A stretch of 64,000 nucleotides of DNA, taken from assembly GCA_032622095.1 (NCBI GenBank), contig CP136069.1:64627319-64691318 (forward strand), in the 5' to 3' direction. The notes under the pieces were generated by a model that searched no databases, was not told the DNA's origin, and saw only the letters and a list, made by a program, of their open reading frames with translations. Shown piece by piece: positions 21,676 through 33,077 of this stretch. Position 1 is the first letter of the stretch; every line of letters begins with the position of its first letter. Source of the stretch: Siphonodentalium dalli. Its lineage: Eukaryota > Mollusca > Scaphopoda > Gadilida > Siphonodentaliidae. The translations under genes and the position numbers were made by a program.

Positions 21676-22061
21676 AACTCGAAAAAGGGCCACAACTCTC
21701 GCAAAAATGGGCAGAGCATACCCATATTCGAACTTGACATGTACATAGGGCTGATAAACTCACATACCAAATTTGGTTCAGATATGATCACACAAACTGA
21801 AGTTATCATCCGGAAACCAAAAAAATACAAGATTATAAGTAAAAAAGGGCCATAACTTTCGCAAAAATGGGCGGAGCAAACCCATATTCGAACTTGACCT
21901 GTATTTTGGTCTGATAAACTCACCTATGAAATTTGCTTTTGATCTAATAACCGAAACTAAAGTTATCATCCGGAAACCATTCCCGGACGCACACACGGAC
22001 GCACGGACGGACACCGGCTATTTTAATAGTCCCCCGAAATATTTTTTTCGGGGGACAAATA
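21676..22061 (+). mobile_element. Pearl-like element, two ~160-bp core repeats and terminal hairpin
   Basis: The core starting AAAGGGCC(A/C)(T/C)AACT near 21684 is repeated from about 21844 with CGCAAAAATGGGC(A/G)GAGCA, CCCATATTCGAACTTGAC and TTATCATCCGGAAACC. It is followed by a CGGACGCACGGACGGACA stretch and a hairpin GTCCCCCGAAA / TTTCGGGGGAC (22029-22056). It abuts the right edge of the 220-bp repeat copy 1. Confidence 0.78.
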
Positions 22062-22137
22062 CGGAGAAATTTACTGGGCAATACTTGAATGTTTAGAGCC
22101 TCGCCTCAACGTGATATGTGACCCGCCATATCAAATC

Positions 22138-22302
22138 CAGTCGTAAGTCGGGATTTTTGTTACCCTGTGCCAATGCATTCTCTTATATATGCGAGGCGAC
22201 CATAAGAAACATTTATTTAAAAAAAATGATAAAAAATTGTTAGGCCAATGCATTCTCTTATATATGCATTGGCACAGGGTAAAAAATCCCGACTTACGAC
22301 TT
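22138..22302. repeat. MITE with ~35-bp inverted ends
   Basis: AGTCGTAAGTCGGGATTTTT plus GTTACCCTGTGCCAATGCAT (22138-22177) pairs with ATGCATTGGCACAGGGTAAA plus AAATCCCGACTTACGACT (about 22264-22302). Nested inside is a piece of a second MITE family (TTCTCTTATATATGCGAGGC..., 22178-22255) that occurs whole at 37349-37586 and as a trace near 50440-50475. No coding. Confidence 0.8.
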
Positions 22303-22865
22303 ATATATTCCTACATGCATTTTCCGAGATATCGACCGGGACCTACGTGCTGGTTCGCATGAAATATATAGTGTTAAAATTAATCAAGACATGTATAACC
22401 CATAGCCTCGCCCTGTTCTTTGTAACTGTGAACTGGATAACACAAATATTTGAGCCTATATATGGAGTATGTGACTATGCGTCCCACAGTCACAAACATT
22501 CATCTTTACGAGGAAACATCATAAACCGGTTTAGCTTCAATGCTAATACGAATATATCCCGTCGTTAGCGAATTAAATTTTGTTGTGGAAGCAGTTCAAA
22601 TATCCCAATGTTTTCGTCGTATGTATGTTCACAGTCCACTGCATGATTACCACACTGCTGCTGCTGAGATGGCTCATACGGCTGCGTGCACACACTGACA
22701 CATTAACCTGGCATTTATTTGCTGAATGTTGATATGGAAATAGTTATTGTGTGAGAAAACGAATGCAAAAAATACTTATTAGAATCGCATCAGAGACGCT
22801 GGGTCGAATCTCCATCGCCATGGAAACCATGGGCTTGGATTAAAATGAATTAATTATAACAGATT
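22303..22865. other. Unannotated spacer
   Basis: Nothing supportable; a 106-codon plus-strand frame (22248-22568) overlaps the MITE end and is not credible. Confidence 0.35.
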
Positions 22866-24983
22866 ACTATACCCAACACTGTTGACCTAGAATTCGACTC
22901 CTCGATTCTCTGGTTTGAATTATTTGCTAAAAAATCTCACATGATTATTGGGGTCTCATACAGGTCAGACAAATTTTGTAGCTATAATTATTGGTACCTT
23001 CTGGACACCTCAATTTCTGATGCACTTGACATCTCTTAAAATATAGTACTCACTGGAGACTATAATTCTAAATACCTCGTGAGCACCTCCAAAATAAAGC
23101 TAATTTCCGACGCATATAGCTTGGAAAATGTGATAAAAGACCCAACAAGAGTTACCAGTAAGACTAGCACACTACTCGATCCTATTATTATCAGTAAATC
23201 ACTTCATGTCTTGGATTGCGATGTTCTAATCCTCGGAGTTTCAGACCATTTGGGTGTTTATGCAACAACATATTTCGACTGCTCCACAGTCTCCGCTTTC
23301 CAGAGAAAAGTATGGAATTACAAAAAAGCTAATTTCCAGTGAGCGAACTGCTTACTTACTAAATGATGTACATTGGGAAGACCTAATCAATGCGGCCGCT
23401 GATATCGATTCGGCGGACAAAATATTCCAATCTACTTTCCTATCAATCATGGACAGAAATATACCACAGCATAACGTGACAACAACCCAGTTTCATGGCG
23501 GGCATATAAACAATCAAGGAATAAAGTTAATAACATGAAAAAATACGCCAAAATAAAATTTGATAATTTGGGAGACAGAATAAAAACCTCCCCAAACCCC
23601 CGTGATTTCTGGCAGCTTGTTAACCATCTCCTAAATAAAAAGAAAGTGAATAATATCCCTCCTCTATATAGCGCCACTGGGACCATAAATGCCAGTGGGA
23701 AAACATATGCGTCAGATGATTCTGAAAAAGCTAAAATTCTAAATATGAGCTTCATATCAAACTCCACTATAAACGATTCTGTGCATACCCTCCCCTCTTT
23801 CACACTCGAAGCAAAAAGCTGATGCCAGAATTGTCTTTTGTGGAATCAAGATGTTGAAACAGCTATCACATCTTTAATATTGAATAAAGCTCATGGCCAC
23901 GGCGGAATCAGTGTTTGAATACTCCACGAAACTTCAAATTCAATATCAAAGCCGTTAGTCCTCCTATTTAACAAATCGATCAATTCCCAGAGATATGGAC
24001 ACTAGCTAATGTTTTCCCAAATGTTTTCAAAAAAGAAGACCCCCGCTGACCCCAAAAATGACGGTCCGGTCTCATTGCTACCATGCTTAGCCAAAGTCTT
24101 TGAGAAGGTTGTCTTGAAACAGATAAGTGCCTTCTTCTTAGAAAATAAACTCTTGTACTTTCACCAATCCGGATTTCTCTCTGGTCACAATACCACATAC
24201 CAATTAATAGACCTATACCACAATATCTGTCAATCTATCGATAAAGGCCTCTTCACATGCGGCATATTGTGTGACATATCCAATGCATTTGAATGAGTAT
24301 GGCACAGGGGACTGAATTACAAACTTCAACGCTACGGTGTGGAAGGTCAAACATTGCAAAGGATCGAAGACTATTTATTTAACAGAAAACAAAGAGTCCT
24401 GGTAAATAATAGCTTTTCTGGCTACGAGGTTATCCCAGCAGGAGTCCCTCAGGGATATGTTCTGGGCTTTTTTTATTCCTCGTCTATATAAACGATTCAG
24501 CAGATAATATTGACTACATCACGAGAATGTACGCAGATGATACTTGTATCATGAGCAGCCACTGGGATCTGGATGAACTTTCTAAAATTATGAATAACGA
24601 TTTGACGAAAATAACGACCTGGTCAAAAAAACTGGCTCGTGAGCTTTAACCCAACCAAAATCGTAGGTATGTCTTTCTCGTTGACCCCATCCTCTTCAGA
24701 AATACCAAACCTTAAATTTATAAACGACCATATCGGCTTTGTTGAATCACATAAACACATTGGTCTTGAACTACAACAAAATCTAAACTGGAACATTCAT
24801 ATAGAAAGTACAGTGAAGAGAATCGCCTCTCGTCTGGCCCAGTTGAGGCGATTTAAATATCAACTCGATAGAAAAACGCTCGAAAAGATATACAAAACTT
24901 ATATATTACCACTATTTGATTATTCTGATGTTGTATGGGACTGCGCACCGCGTTACTTATTGGTTACAATCAACTTAATATGA
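22866..24983 (+). pseudogene. Jockey-superfamily LINE ORF2 relic (endonuclease C-half and RT)
   Basis: A heavily mutated plus-strand ORF2. The endonuclease end reads IGVSYRSDKF, TGDYNSKY, LLDPIIISKS, SDHLGVY (terminal SDH). RT blocks follow: SLLPCLAKVFEKVVLKQI, QSGFLSGHNTTYQLIDLY, CGILCDISNAFE (first catalytic Asp), a TGA, then VWHRGLNYKLQRYGVEG, AGVPQGYVLG, MYADDTCIM (YADD at 24530-24541), SHKHIGLELQQNLNW, and RKTLEKIYKTYILPLFDYSDVVWD. At least five frameshifts or stops are present. It is truncated at both ends, and the 3' end abuts the second 220-bp repeat at 24983. It is the same superfamily as, but a different copy from, the better preserved ORF2 at 61685-64000. Its orientation is opposite to the minus-strand ORF1 at 25.4-26.5 kb, so the two are not one transcript. 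Confidence 0.88.
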
Positions 24984-25202
24984 CTGTCAATTTTCGACAA
25001 AAGCGACATCGCTGGTTTGTTTATATAGCAACGAGCTAGTAAAGGAGGTCAGTGCCAAGGGCGTCAACTCTATAATCTAATACGTAACGTCGCCGGCATG
25101 TACTGCTTGAGGGTGACGTCATGGAGTTAAATCGGTAGGGTGACACCAACGTACGTACCTACGAATCTGACTGATCGCCATACTGTTGCGCGAGCGCACG
25201 TA
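24983..25202 (+). repeat. 220-bp direct repeat, copy 2
   Basis: Matches 21451-21672. It also forms the truncation point of both the plus-strand RT relic on its left and the minus-strand ORF1 element on its right. Confidence 0.88.
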
Positions 25203-26537
25203 AATATAAATAAGTTAATTTCAAGACTGTGACCCATAATATTTTAAGTAGCTGTCAAAAGAACGCCCTGAATGACTGATAAGATATTTATAATATCTGT
25301 TGAATCTGACGTGAATCTTATTCAATTCATCAAGTTGACAATCGAGTGGTAGACTAGTCAGGCCATCCTGCGCCCACGCGCCAGCCGCCATCCACTCACT
25401 ACGCAATTCAAAGTGGACTGTTTATCGGTAAACATCGTAGTGAACTTTGAATACTCAAAGTTCGAACCTGCTGTTCTGAGAGTCGAAACTTTTGACGGAT
25501 ATTTGAGATTTCTGTTTTGGAACAATGGGATCAACTTCCTTAATTGGTTTCGGAGCAGACGTAAAAACTGCAGTAGCTGTATCCATTGCCTGTGAGACAG
25601 GTTCAGGAACAGGAGAAATATCATTCTCTTTAACTTGTGTTGCTAATGATATACTGACGAGTTTTGTTTGATTCTGTGTCTGAGTGCTGGCATTAACATA
25701 CTTTTTCTTAGAAACGGCAGCCGAGTATGTGACTTGAGAAATTGATGGTCTGGCACCAACTAATTTCTTAGCATCCATGTTTCTCAGCATTACATCGTTG
25801 TATCTTGAATTCATAGTCCCACATGGGACATGAACGATCCATTGCAGCATGTGAACCTTGGCAGTTCGAGCATTTTTTAGGATTTGTACAATCCTTATGA
25901 TCATGACCAGAAACAGAACAGTGTGCACAAATTGTTTCTTTACGTTAACAATGTTCCTGGCCATGACCATAGCCCTGGCATTTAAACATCGTAAAGGATT
26001 TGGAACATGGGTACTTATATCTATCTTCGTGTACCCAACCTTCAATGTCGGTGGATGTTCACACCGATTGAAGGTCAGAAGAACTATTCAGAGGAACTCG
26101 AATACCATCAACATTTTTTTGTAAATCGACGGACTTCTGTAACTCCCTGTGGTGCCAACTCCGCCAATATCTGATTCCGAAGAATCAGCTATATCACGGG
26201 ACCTCAACATAGCTCTGCTACTATTTAATGTCTTGTGGGGAGTAACCAATACTGGTGTTTGTGCAATAGTTGTTACCTCTAGCAGAGCATCAGATTGAAC
26301 TTTCTTTGAGCATTCAATCAAGAGAGAGCCACTTATTGGCCCAGTCCTGATTGGTTTAACATATTTCAATTGTCCAGCTATGCTTTGTGGCGTTTTTATC
26401 AATGACAAAGATAGAAGGTCGTTTCACATTTGGGTCAAAGCCAAAAGCAAGTACTGAGGGAATACCACAGCATCATTGGAACTTGGCGAGTCATCATGCT
26501 TACGAGCAAGACGTTGTTGTTTTGTTTGAGTTGCCAT
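25203..26537 (-). pseudogene. Gag-like ORF1 of a Jockey-superfamily LINE and its 3' flank
   Basis: Starts at the ATG at 26537 (MATQTKQQRLARKHDD). The N-terminal RNA-binding part reads IKTPQSIAGQLKYV, then SGSLLIECSKKVQSDALLEV, TPVLVTPHKTLNSSRAMLRS and RDIADSSESDI. The CCHC knuckles follow near 25850-26000: CQGYGHGQEHC, CAHCSVSGHDHKDC, CSNCQGSHAAMDRSC, PMWDYEFKIQRCN. A polar C-terminal domain follows (ISVKSFDSQNSRFEL). Breaks include a TGA after LLLALTQM, frameshifts near 26100, and TAA within the first knuckle spacer (HC*RKETIC). In the family the protein packages element RNA. After ORF1 comes ~150 bp resembling the 3' flank at 27440-27550, not an endonuclease. Confidence 0.88.
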
Positions 26538-27107
26538 ACACAAAGCAAAATATCGACAACTAGCCCAGCAGCCGCCGTGGACTACCCTTCAAATTCTGAT
26601 CGGACCAAATACTGGTACATAGCTGAAGTTGTGACCCGTTAAGCCACTGCATATAGTAGCCTCTCGGTATTTCCCCACAGTGAGACAGGCGTGAACAATA
26701 CAGGATTCAACACTCAACCATAATCGGGACGAACACAATAGAGACAAGAGAGAACAGAAACATCATACAGGAAAAAAACAGAATACAAGACTTCAAACAT
26801 CAGACGAGCAATACAACATATAAGAAAAATTTAATCTGAAACACTGTGGAGAGGCGTGACTAGCCGATTGAATGAGCCGAGTCAACTCAACCACCCGTCT
26901 TGAAGAGATGTAGGACCAAAGAGGACCTTGAGCTAAGCCGTATCCGCAGGTCGATGCCTCACGTGATACAACTGCCCTAGTACCTCCAGGACTCCTACAC
27001 CACACCTCACGGGATGCACCCCACGGCAAATAGGGTGCCACATTAGGGGATTTTTACCCCTCGCAGTGGGGTGGTAGGCCTATTCTACCCCGGGCCCACA
27101 CGGGGGT
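26538..27107 (-). promoter_or_regulatory. 5' UTR / presumed internal promoter region of the LINE
   Basis: Conserved, in opposite orientation, with 17770-18244. The conservation starts at a shared CCCGTGTG..GGGCCCGGG...TAGAATAGGCCTACC 5' end and continues to the ORF1 ATG, including CCGTGGGGTGCATCC and GAGGCATCGACCTGCGGATG. Both copies start at the same base region, which suggests a true transcription start. Promoter activity is inferred. Confidence 0.5.
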
Positions 27108-27835
27108 CTGGACAATTGAAATATGTCACATACTCATCAATCGTGTCTACAAAAACCTGAAGCGCAGGTTATGGATACAGCTTCTGCCGTTGAGACATTT
27201 CCTCCGAAACAATCTATGCAAATTGATCCTAGTGTTCCAATAGAAAAATCGCCTGTTGCTTTGAAACAAAGATCACCAAAGTCAGTCAAACGTTTCGACT
27301 CTCAGAAAGAGAGGTACATCTTTGAGCTTTCAAAATTTGACCACATCATTGATGAGAAACGGTTAACCCTCAAAGAAACAGTATTTATGGATCGAGGCTG
27401 TCGGTTGGGCGAAGGATGACAATCTCCTCTCACACTCCGGACCACCAGTTTAACGCATTGATAAAGGTGCATGCGTGATTCATCAAATTTTATAAATACC
27501 TTATCACTGCAAATTCTGATTTTAAAAGCTACTTCACATATTTCGATGTGGCTCCTTGGTAATGTCGTGTTATTTATTATATATTATTGTACTAGTTTTA
27601 TACATTATATAGTATGATTGGACACTAGTCAGTTCTTGAATTTATATTCCTGACTCCAAGTGGAAACATTCCTCTTGGGTGCTTTTATTTGTACATAGCT
27701 CATCATTGCATTGTTGTAATCTAATCAACTGTCTGATTTATCTACACGGTTGCTCCGCTACGACCTTTTTTATACCTGATTCTGTTCTTGGTCTAGCGGC
27801 TAAAACGACGTTAAACCTTCAATCAATCAATCACA
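27108..27835 (+). mobile_element. 3' part of the split LINE copy: ORF1 C-terminus joined to 3' UTR
   Basis: Begins with the 11-bp duplication CTGGACAATTG and AAATATGT. It then jumps, by an internal deletion, to the ORF1 C-terminal domain (QVMDTASAVETFPPKQ...KSVKRFDSQKERYIFEL, open from 27123 to 27419) and runs into a 3' UTR ending GGCTAAAACGACGTTAAACC, TTCAATCAATCAATC (27798-27832). No ORF2 intervenes. The 3' end carries an (ATCA)n-like tail. The predicted 98-codon frame is a protein fragment, not a gene. Confidence 0.78.
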
Positions 27836-29573
27836 GAGAATTCACAATTCACTGAGTTCTGTATTTATTCCACACTCGATAGTATACTGAGTTGTTTTAC
27901 CACTGGTTAAATGGTCCTGCTAATTTGCTATGATATTGGGGGTCCTGCTGAATTGCTACGACGCTGGTAGGACAAACTGATGTTAAGAAAAAGTGCCGTA
28001 TTTATACTAATAGATAATAGCTTTTTCTCAATTTATTCTGAGTAGCACAAGACTGCAAAAAGTACGACTTAATTTAAAAATAAGGGTACATTTTTTTAAA
28101 TAGCAATAATTTTCCCAACAGCATCATAACGATTCAGCAGGACCTACCAACATGTAATATTACCATCCTATGAATCAAGAAATGGTATAACCAATGTGGG
28201 TGGATTCTTCTGAAATAAATAGTTGATTGTTTCATTCATCAGGCTCATTACTGGCTGGCAAACTACCTGTGTTCTGCGATTTCGCTTTGCAACAAAGAGA
28301 CACACAAAATGTTGCTTTATACCAGTTGAGAACTTGATTCTCTTGTGGCACTTCTGGAATAAATACAGATATGACTACATGTGGTATGTCCTTTGAAATA
28401 GTTCAAAATTTTGCTATCATATTTATTGCACATTCATAAATAATCTGGATTTCAAATTTGCAATGTTCTATCTTTCATAAAGTCGATATTCCAAACAGTA
28501 TTTAAAATATCAGAGTATAATTGATGTTGAATGGTGAACTCATAGCTGCAAGTAAAACTTCAATACCAATAATAAAGGTATATTGATTATACTCATTTCA
28601 ACATACCAAGTTTCCATATTTCTGAAATAAAAATCACGCTAGCATAAGAAAACCAAGTAAAGTCAATCAAGGGCCATAATTTCACCGAAATTCTTCAAAC
28701 TGACCCAAGATTCTAATTTGATCGGAATTTACTTAACACACATACACAGTAAGTTAATTTGATTCAGTATGCAATAAACATAAACAATAAAGTGAACAAT
28801 GATGCAAGAAATGAATGAATTTGAGCCATGGATTTGTGCGACATACACTTATATGCTCTAATGAACGATGCAAACAACATGGTAATTATAATGAAAATGA
28901 ATGAATTTATGACTGGAGTATATATTATGTTGAGTATAAAAGGAGATGGTCCCATAAAAGGCCGGATTGAGCGAGCAGTATCCATTTAAGTATAGTTTCT
29001 GAAAATTGCCTGTGATATTTATCACCAGATCTTGGATTACTCTGGGCTACGAATAAGTGTACATATAATGCTGTTCTCCATCATGGTATTGCGGATGTAC
29101 GCAGGCTATCAGTCTAACTTTACATGAACCTATATGCCCTTTTCATATGAGCATAATGCATGAATTAAAATGTATGAGCTACCAAGTTACATTTGACAAA
29201 AATGGCATGACTGGTGTATTCATTTAAGGTCTGGTTTTTCAATGTGGTTTAATCGGAGCCAAGGAGTCTGCTAACAGGTACTATGAGATGTGTAGATGTC
29301 CATAATCCTCTTAGCTTGATAGGATTATTGGATAGATTGCTGGTATATATTTTGGGATTGTCATTTGCTAAAGAGGAACGAAAATTCTGCTTTTGTGTGT
29401 GTAGCGATGTAGCAGGGAAAAAATTATATGCCTAATTGTTTTTACGTTATCTGCCATATATATTTTGTATAGCTCTAACACTGTGGGCAGCAAAATTTAC
29501 TATTTTCCAACAGCAAAATGTCATCTATATATCATCTCAAAGAATCTAAAAAAAACAACATCTGGCAAATAAT
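27836..29573. other. AT-rich spacer
   Basis: No gene recognised. 28600-28760 contains a worn piece of the AAGGGCCATAA-type repeat (CATACCAAGTTTCCATAT ... TCAAGGGCCATAATTTCACC). The remainder shows no clear repeats. Confidence 0.4.
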
Positions 29574-29891
29574 TTAGCAACTTCCACAATACCATAGTTC
29601 TTCTCTCGAATCATTCTCATGTGTGTACTCTGCACATGTCCAGCACGACCATGTGTCACAATTGAAAATCTTAAATTCACAGCCAACACTAGCATTTGAA
29701 TTATCATCATAGATCAAATCATAATCTGGCAACATGTTTCCATATTTAAAACAAATTGATGATTCAACTTCAATTACATCGATTATGTCAAAAACGTGTG
29801 TTTCACTATTTTCTTCATCACTTGATGTGTGATATTCAATAACATTTCCGAATAATAAAGGCAACACATCAGTGATGTAAAATATACTCAA
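29574..29891 (-). pseudogene. ORF with PHD-finger-like C-terminal half
   Basis: A 105-codon minus-strand frame with an acidic N-terminal region (HTSSDEENSET, DIIDVIEVESS) and a Cys/Trp-rich end: FNCDTWSCWTCAEYTHENDS then ELWYCGSC. The spacing C-x2-W-x2-W-x-C ... W-x-C-x2-C resembles the second half of a PHD finger (usually CDxCxxWxHxxC...WxCxxC). Such tails occur at the C-termini of some animal transposases and LINE ORF1 proteins and in chromatin readers. The zinc-binding His position reads W or C and no first-half ligands are clear. It could be a last exon or a transposon relic; composition looks coding. Confidence 0.4.
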
Positions 29892-29974
29892 TGTTAGTAA
29901 AAGAGTGTCTTTCCAAACTAATTCATTAAATTTAACTGAATAACAGTTGCTTCACATTTGTATTGATAATATAG

Positions 29975-30335
29975 CGCTTATCCACGCGAGGGCCCTGAGC
30001 GCTTCACATTATTACCCTAGCTGTTGAGTAATGCCGAGTCTTATGCATGCCGCCATGCATTTTTATAGGCGATTCACAAGAGCGGCTGACACATACCGAA
30101 CAACCATGTCCCATTTTCTCGTCTAGGCACGAAGAAGCGAGCAAGATGCAAGTGACCTAGCCCAAGGGCCCAAGATTTGAAACAGCGTGTGGCTATATAT
30201 ATATAGCACACTCACCGCTTAACCCGGCCAAGCCGATGTTGCGGAGACGATAGTCCACCGACGGGGCGCGAACTCATGCGTTGACACAATTACAAGTCTA
30301 CGACACTCTAACCACTGGGTTACCACTTCCACATA
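29975..30335 (-). mobile_element. tRNA-derived SINE
   Basis: On the minus strand the head reads GTGGTAACCCAGTGGTTAGA (A-box region, complement of 30306-30325), and 30-odd nt later GAGTTCGCGCCCC (B box, complement of 30263-30275). This is the spacing and order of a Pol III tRNA promoter with an anticodon-arm-like ACTTGTAATT between. The body continues towards a GCGCTCAGGGCCCTCGCG phrase near 29990, giving about 360 bp. Low tRNA-like folding and the long body rule out a functional tRNA. Confidence 0.65.
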
Positions 30336-30556
30336 GTATGGATGACAAACTCACAATGAGTAGTTTTGTCAGAGTCATACCCATCTGCACCTGTTCACAA
30401 TACCTCCCTGGAGTCAGCTTTCTTTAACTCAACTCCAGTACTGAAATCAATGTAAGTTAGTGCTGCATTAGAATGTGGATCCTCGTCTCTTATTTCCCAT
30501 GGACATTTTATTTCCAATAAACGAGGAGGGTGGCACTCACATAACAATACCGTTTG

Positions 30557-30830
30557 GAGTTATGTAGTAACTGACGAGTTTTGTGGCAGCTCACGAGTTA
30601 TGTAGTAACAATCGACGAGTTTTGTGGTAGCTCACGGGTTTTATAGTAAAATCGACGAGTTATGTAGTAATTTGGGTACCGAGTTTTGTAGTAAAATATC
30701 GACGAGTTTTGTAGTAAAAAACAAGCTAACGAGTTTTGTAGTAATAAACTCGTCGAGTTTTCTAGCAACAATTTTTAGTCAGTTTCAAAGGCGGGTTTGG
30801 ACTTAATAAAATCGTATATAGTAAATGCAA
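30557..30830 (+). repeat. Left arm of the foldback element
   Basis: Ten units of GAG(T)TTTGTAGTAA-type repeat, spaced 19-27 bp, then the unique inner stretch ending near GTAAATGCAATG. Confidence 0.88.
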
Positions 30831-32436
30831 TGTTTTTTTGTGTAAGTGTCTGTGTGGTGGACGTTAATGACGTTGTAGCTCAACTTGATGTTGCTCCCTC
30901 GTCACTGATGCGTCGTTTCTCATCAGATCTGAGCCAAACTTCGTACATAGAAGTACTATGGCCATGTTATTAACTAGAACCTGGCCCCCATTACGTCAGA
31001 AGTCGCGTCCTATTTCTTAATACCATGTTGTATTGGTGAAATAGAATAAACTATCTATCTTGGTGGAAAACCAAATGTGATTCGTCATTTTTCTCTCAGT
31101 GCATAATGTATTCGCGGCTTGTGCTCTCTAAGAAATAAACGCAACCAACAGTAGCTGTAAAACAAACGAGAGCGGCGAGTCATGCATGCGTACCCATACA
31201 GTTATTGTTACTAATAATCGTTTCACTTTGTTTTTGCAATATAGACAACTCTATACGCCACCTCTTGGTTCTTGGTTCGTTCTTGTGGATACCCATGTGA
31301 TTTGACAAAGTAACACTCTGCATATTCAATTAGAATACATGCAGTTGAAAAATCAAAGAAAAAACATGAACAGTTCATGTGAAAGTAATAGTGGACAGTC
31401 AGTCCATTTGTTGCTGGTAAGCTCTCTCACAAACTGGTCAACCAATGAGGGATACATAAAGTAAGGAACGCGAGAGTATGTGTGGTGGGTAAGGCTAGAT
31501 AGATATATAATTGTATTATGTATTGTCAATATAACATGGTATGAATAATATGGTACCGTATAAACTAACAAAGAATAACGACAGATCATAATAAAACTCA
31601 GTTCAATTTCAATTCATTTTATTACTCAAACCACATGGTATTGATGATAAAGACTACATTATGTTATACACCGAGACATACATGAACATTATTTATTTTT
31701 CATTGGACCTGGCACTTTGGTTGTCCCCTATTGTAGTTTAAGTCTCATTTACATGACGCGATCTCTACGGGGTACAACTCATGTTTGGGGGCAAATATTT
31801 GTACCCCGCGTACATTTTCGCAATGAGAAGCACTGGCGCTCAGCTGTTTCACAAGAATCGATTCCATCGCCATTTCCGTTCCGTCACTATCGTCATTTTA
31901 ATGATTTTTTCCTCAATTATAAAGGCATAACATGTGACAAATGACAACACAACGCATGGAAATGGTAAGTATAGAGTTATAAAATAATACACCACGCCAT
32001 ATTCCAGCGGATTTAGATCCAGGACACGTTAATTTAAGTGGTGCAGATTGGAAGTACTATATATTAACACATATGGTGCTCGTTTTACGCGATGATCAGA
32101 GGGTTTTCTAGATAATTTTGCAAAATTCCGACTTCACCTTCGAAATTGAAAGAGGTACCAAATTATCTCGCCTATTTCGATAACATTTATGTAATCTTTT
32201 ATCTCTCATGTTCAATCTTGGCACATCAAACTATTTGAAAATGTATGTCAACTTCAGTAAAACGCGTAATTCTAAAGTTGCATGTGGGTTCCGGCTCTAT
32301 ATATCCAGGTGCCGAAATGTCCTGCACCCCACCTAATCCCGGTGCAGTCTACATGCCTGCATTGGTGATCGGTGCGAAAGTCGATCAGGTGGGTCTGCTA
32401 ACGTTCCGTGAGGAAGAATATATGACACCGCGATTA

Positions 32437-32621
<185 letters not shown>

Positions 32622-32625
<4 letters not shown>

Positions 32626-32892
32626 ATTGCATTTACTATATCAGATTTTATTAAACGCGCCTTTGAAACTGACTAAAAATTGTTGCTACAAAACTCGACG
32701 AGTATTACTACAAAACTCGCTAGCTTGTGTTTTACTACAAAACTCGTCGATATTTTACTACAAAACTCGTAACCGAAATTACTACATAACTCGTCAATTT
32801 TACTACAAAACTCGTGAGCTACCACAAAACTCATCGATTGTTACTACATAACCCGTGAGCTACCACACAACTCGTCAGTTACTACTTAACTC
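32622..32892 (-). repeat. Right arm of the foldback element
   Basis: Inverted copy of 30557-30830: TTACTACAAAACTCG repeated about ten times. The outermost unit reads CTCGTCAGTTACTACTTAAC, one base different from the left arm's outer unit. Confidence 0.88.
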
Positions 32893-33077
32893 GGCGTAAC
32901 AACAATCAAATCACTTCCTTTATCCTGATGGAAGTGTGCTCTGTAGTGTTTTGACTGTTTTCATAATTATACTCTCTTTTAGCTAGTGGCTCTATTTTTA
33001 TCCCCATTGCAGCCTATCAACATTAGCAAATTTAGGTTTATTTAAATTGATATAGTTCTTGCTTAGATCATTGGTTG

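Larger units (their letters stand above)
18394..27107 (-). mobile_element. 8.7-kb segment inserted into a LINE; right end is a full LINE 5' end
   Basis: On the minus strand it begins at 27107 with CCCCGTGTGGGCCCGGGG (LINE 5' end), continues through ORF1 (26537-25405), and ends at 18394 with GGCTAAAACGACGTAAACCC then TAACCAGACAAACCAA, a LINE/SINE-like 3' tail (compare GGCTAAAACGACGTTAAACC at 27798-27817). The two ends are flanked by an 11-bp direct duplication. The interior between about 18.45 and 25.2 kb carries other insertions (hairpin, pearl-like element, plus-strand RT relic, 220-bp repeats), and I cannot find the ORF2 expected in minus orientation. The single-insertion model is inference. 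The alternative is two unrelated insertions that happen to share the short duplication. Confidence 0.5.

Noticed and set aside
21548-22014. Overlapping minus-strand frames with ICVCSAHFCES-like repeats
   Set aside because: They are translations of the two pearl-like core repeats.
21451-25202. Direct repeats as LTRs of a retroelement
   Set aside because: Ends are not TG...CA, no primer-binding site or polypurine tract seen, and the enclosed RT is of non-LTR type with its own truncations.
30250-30335. Functional tRNA gene
   Set aside because: A and B boxes are present but the arms do not pair as a cloverleaf and homology continues ~250 bp further, as in a SINE.
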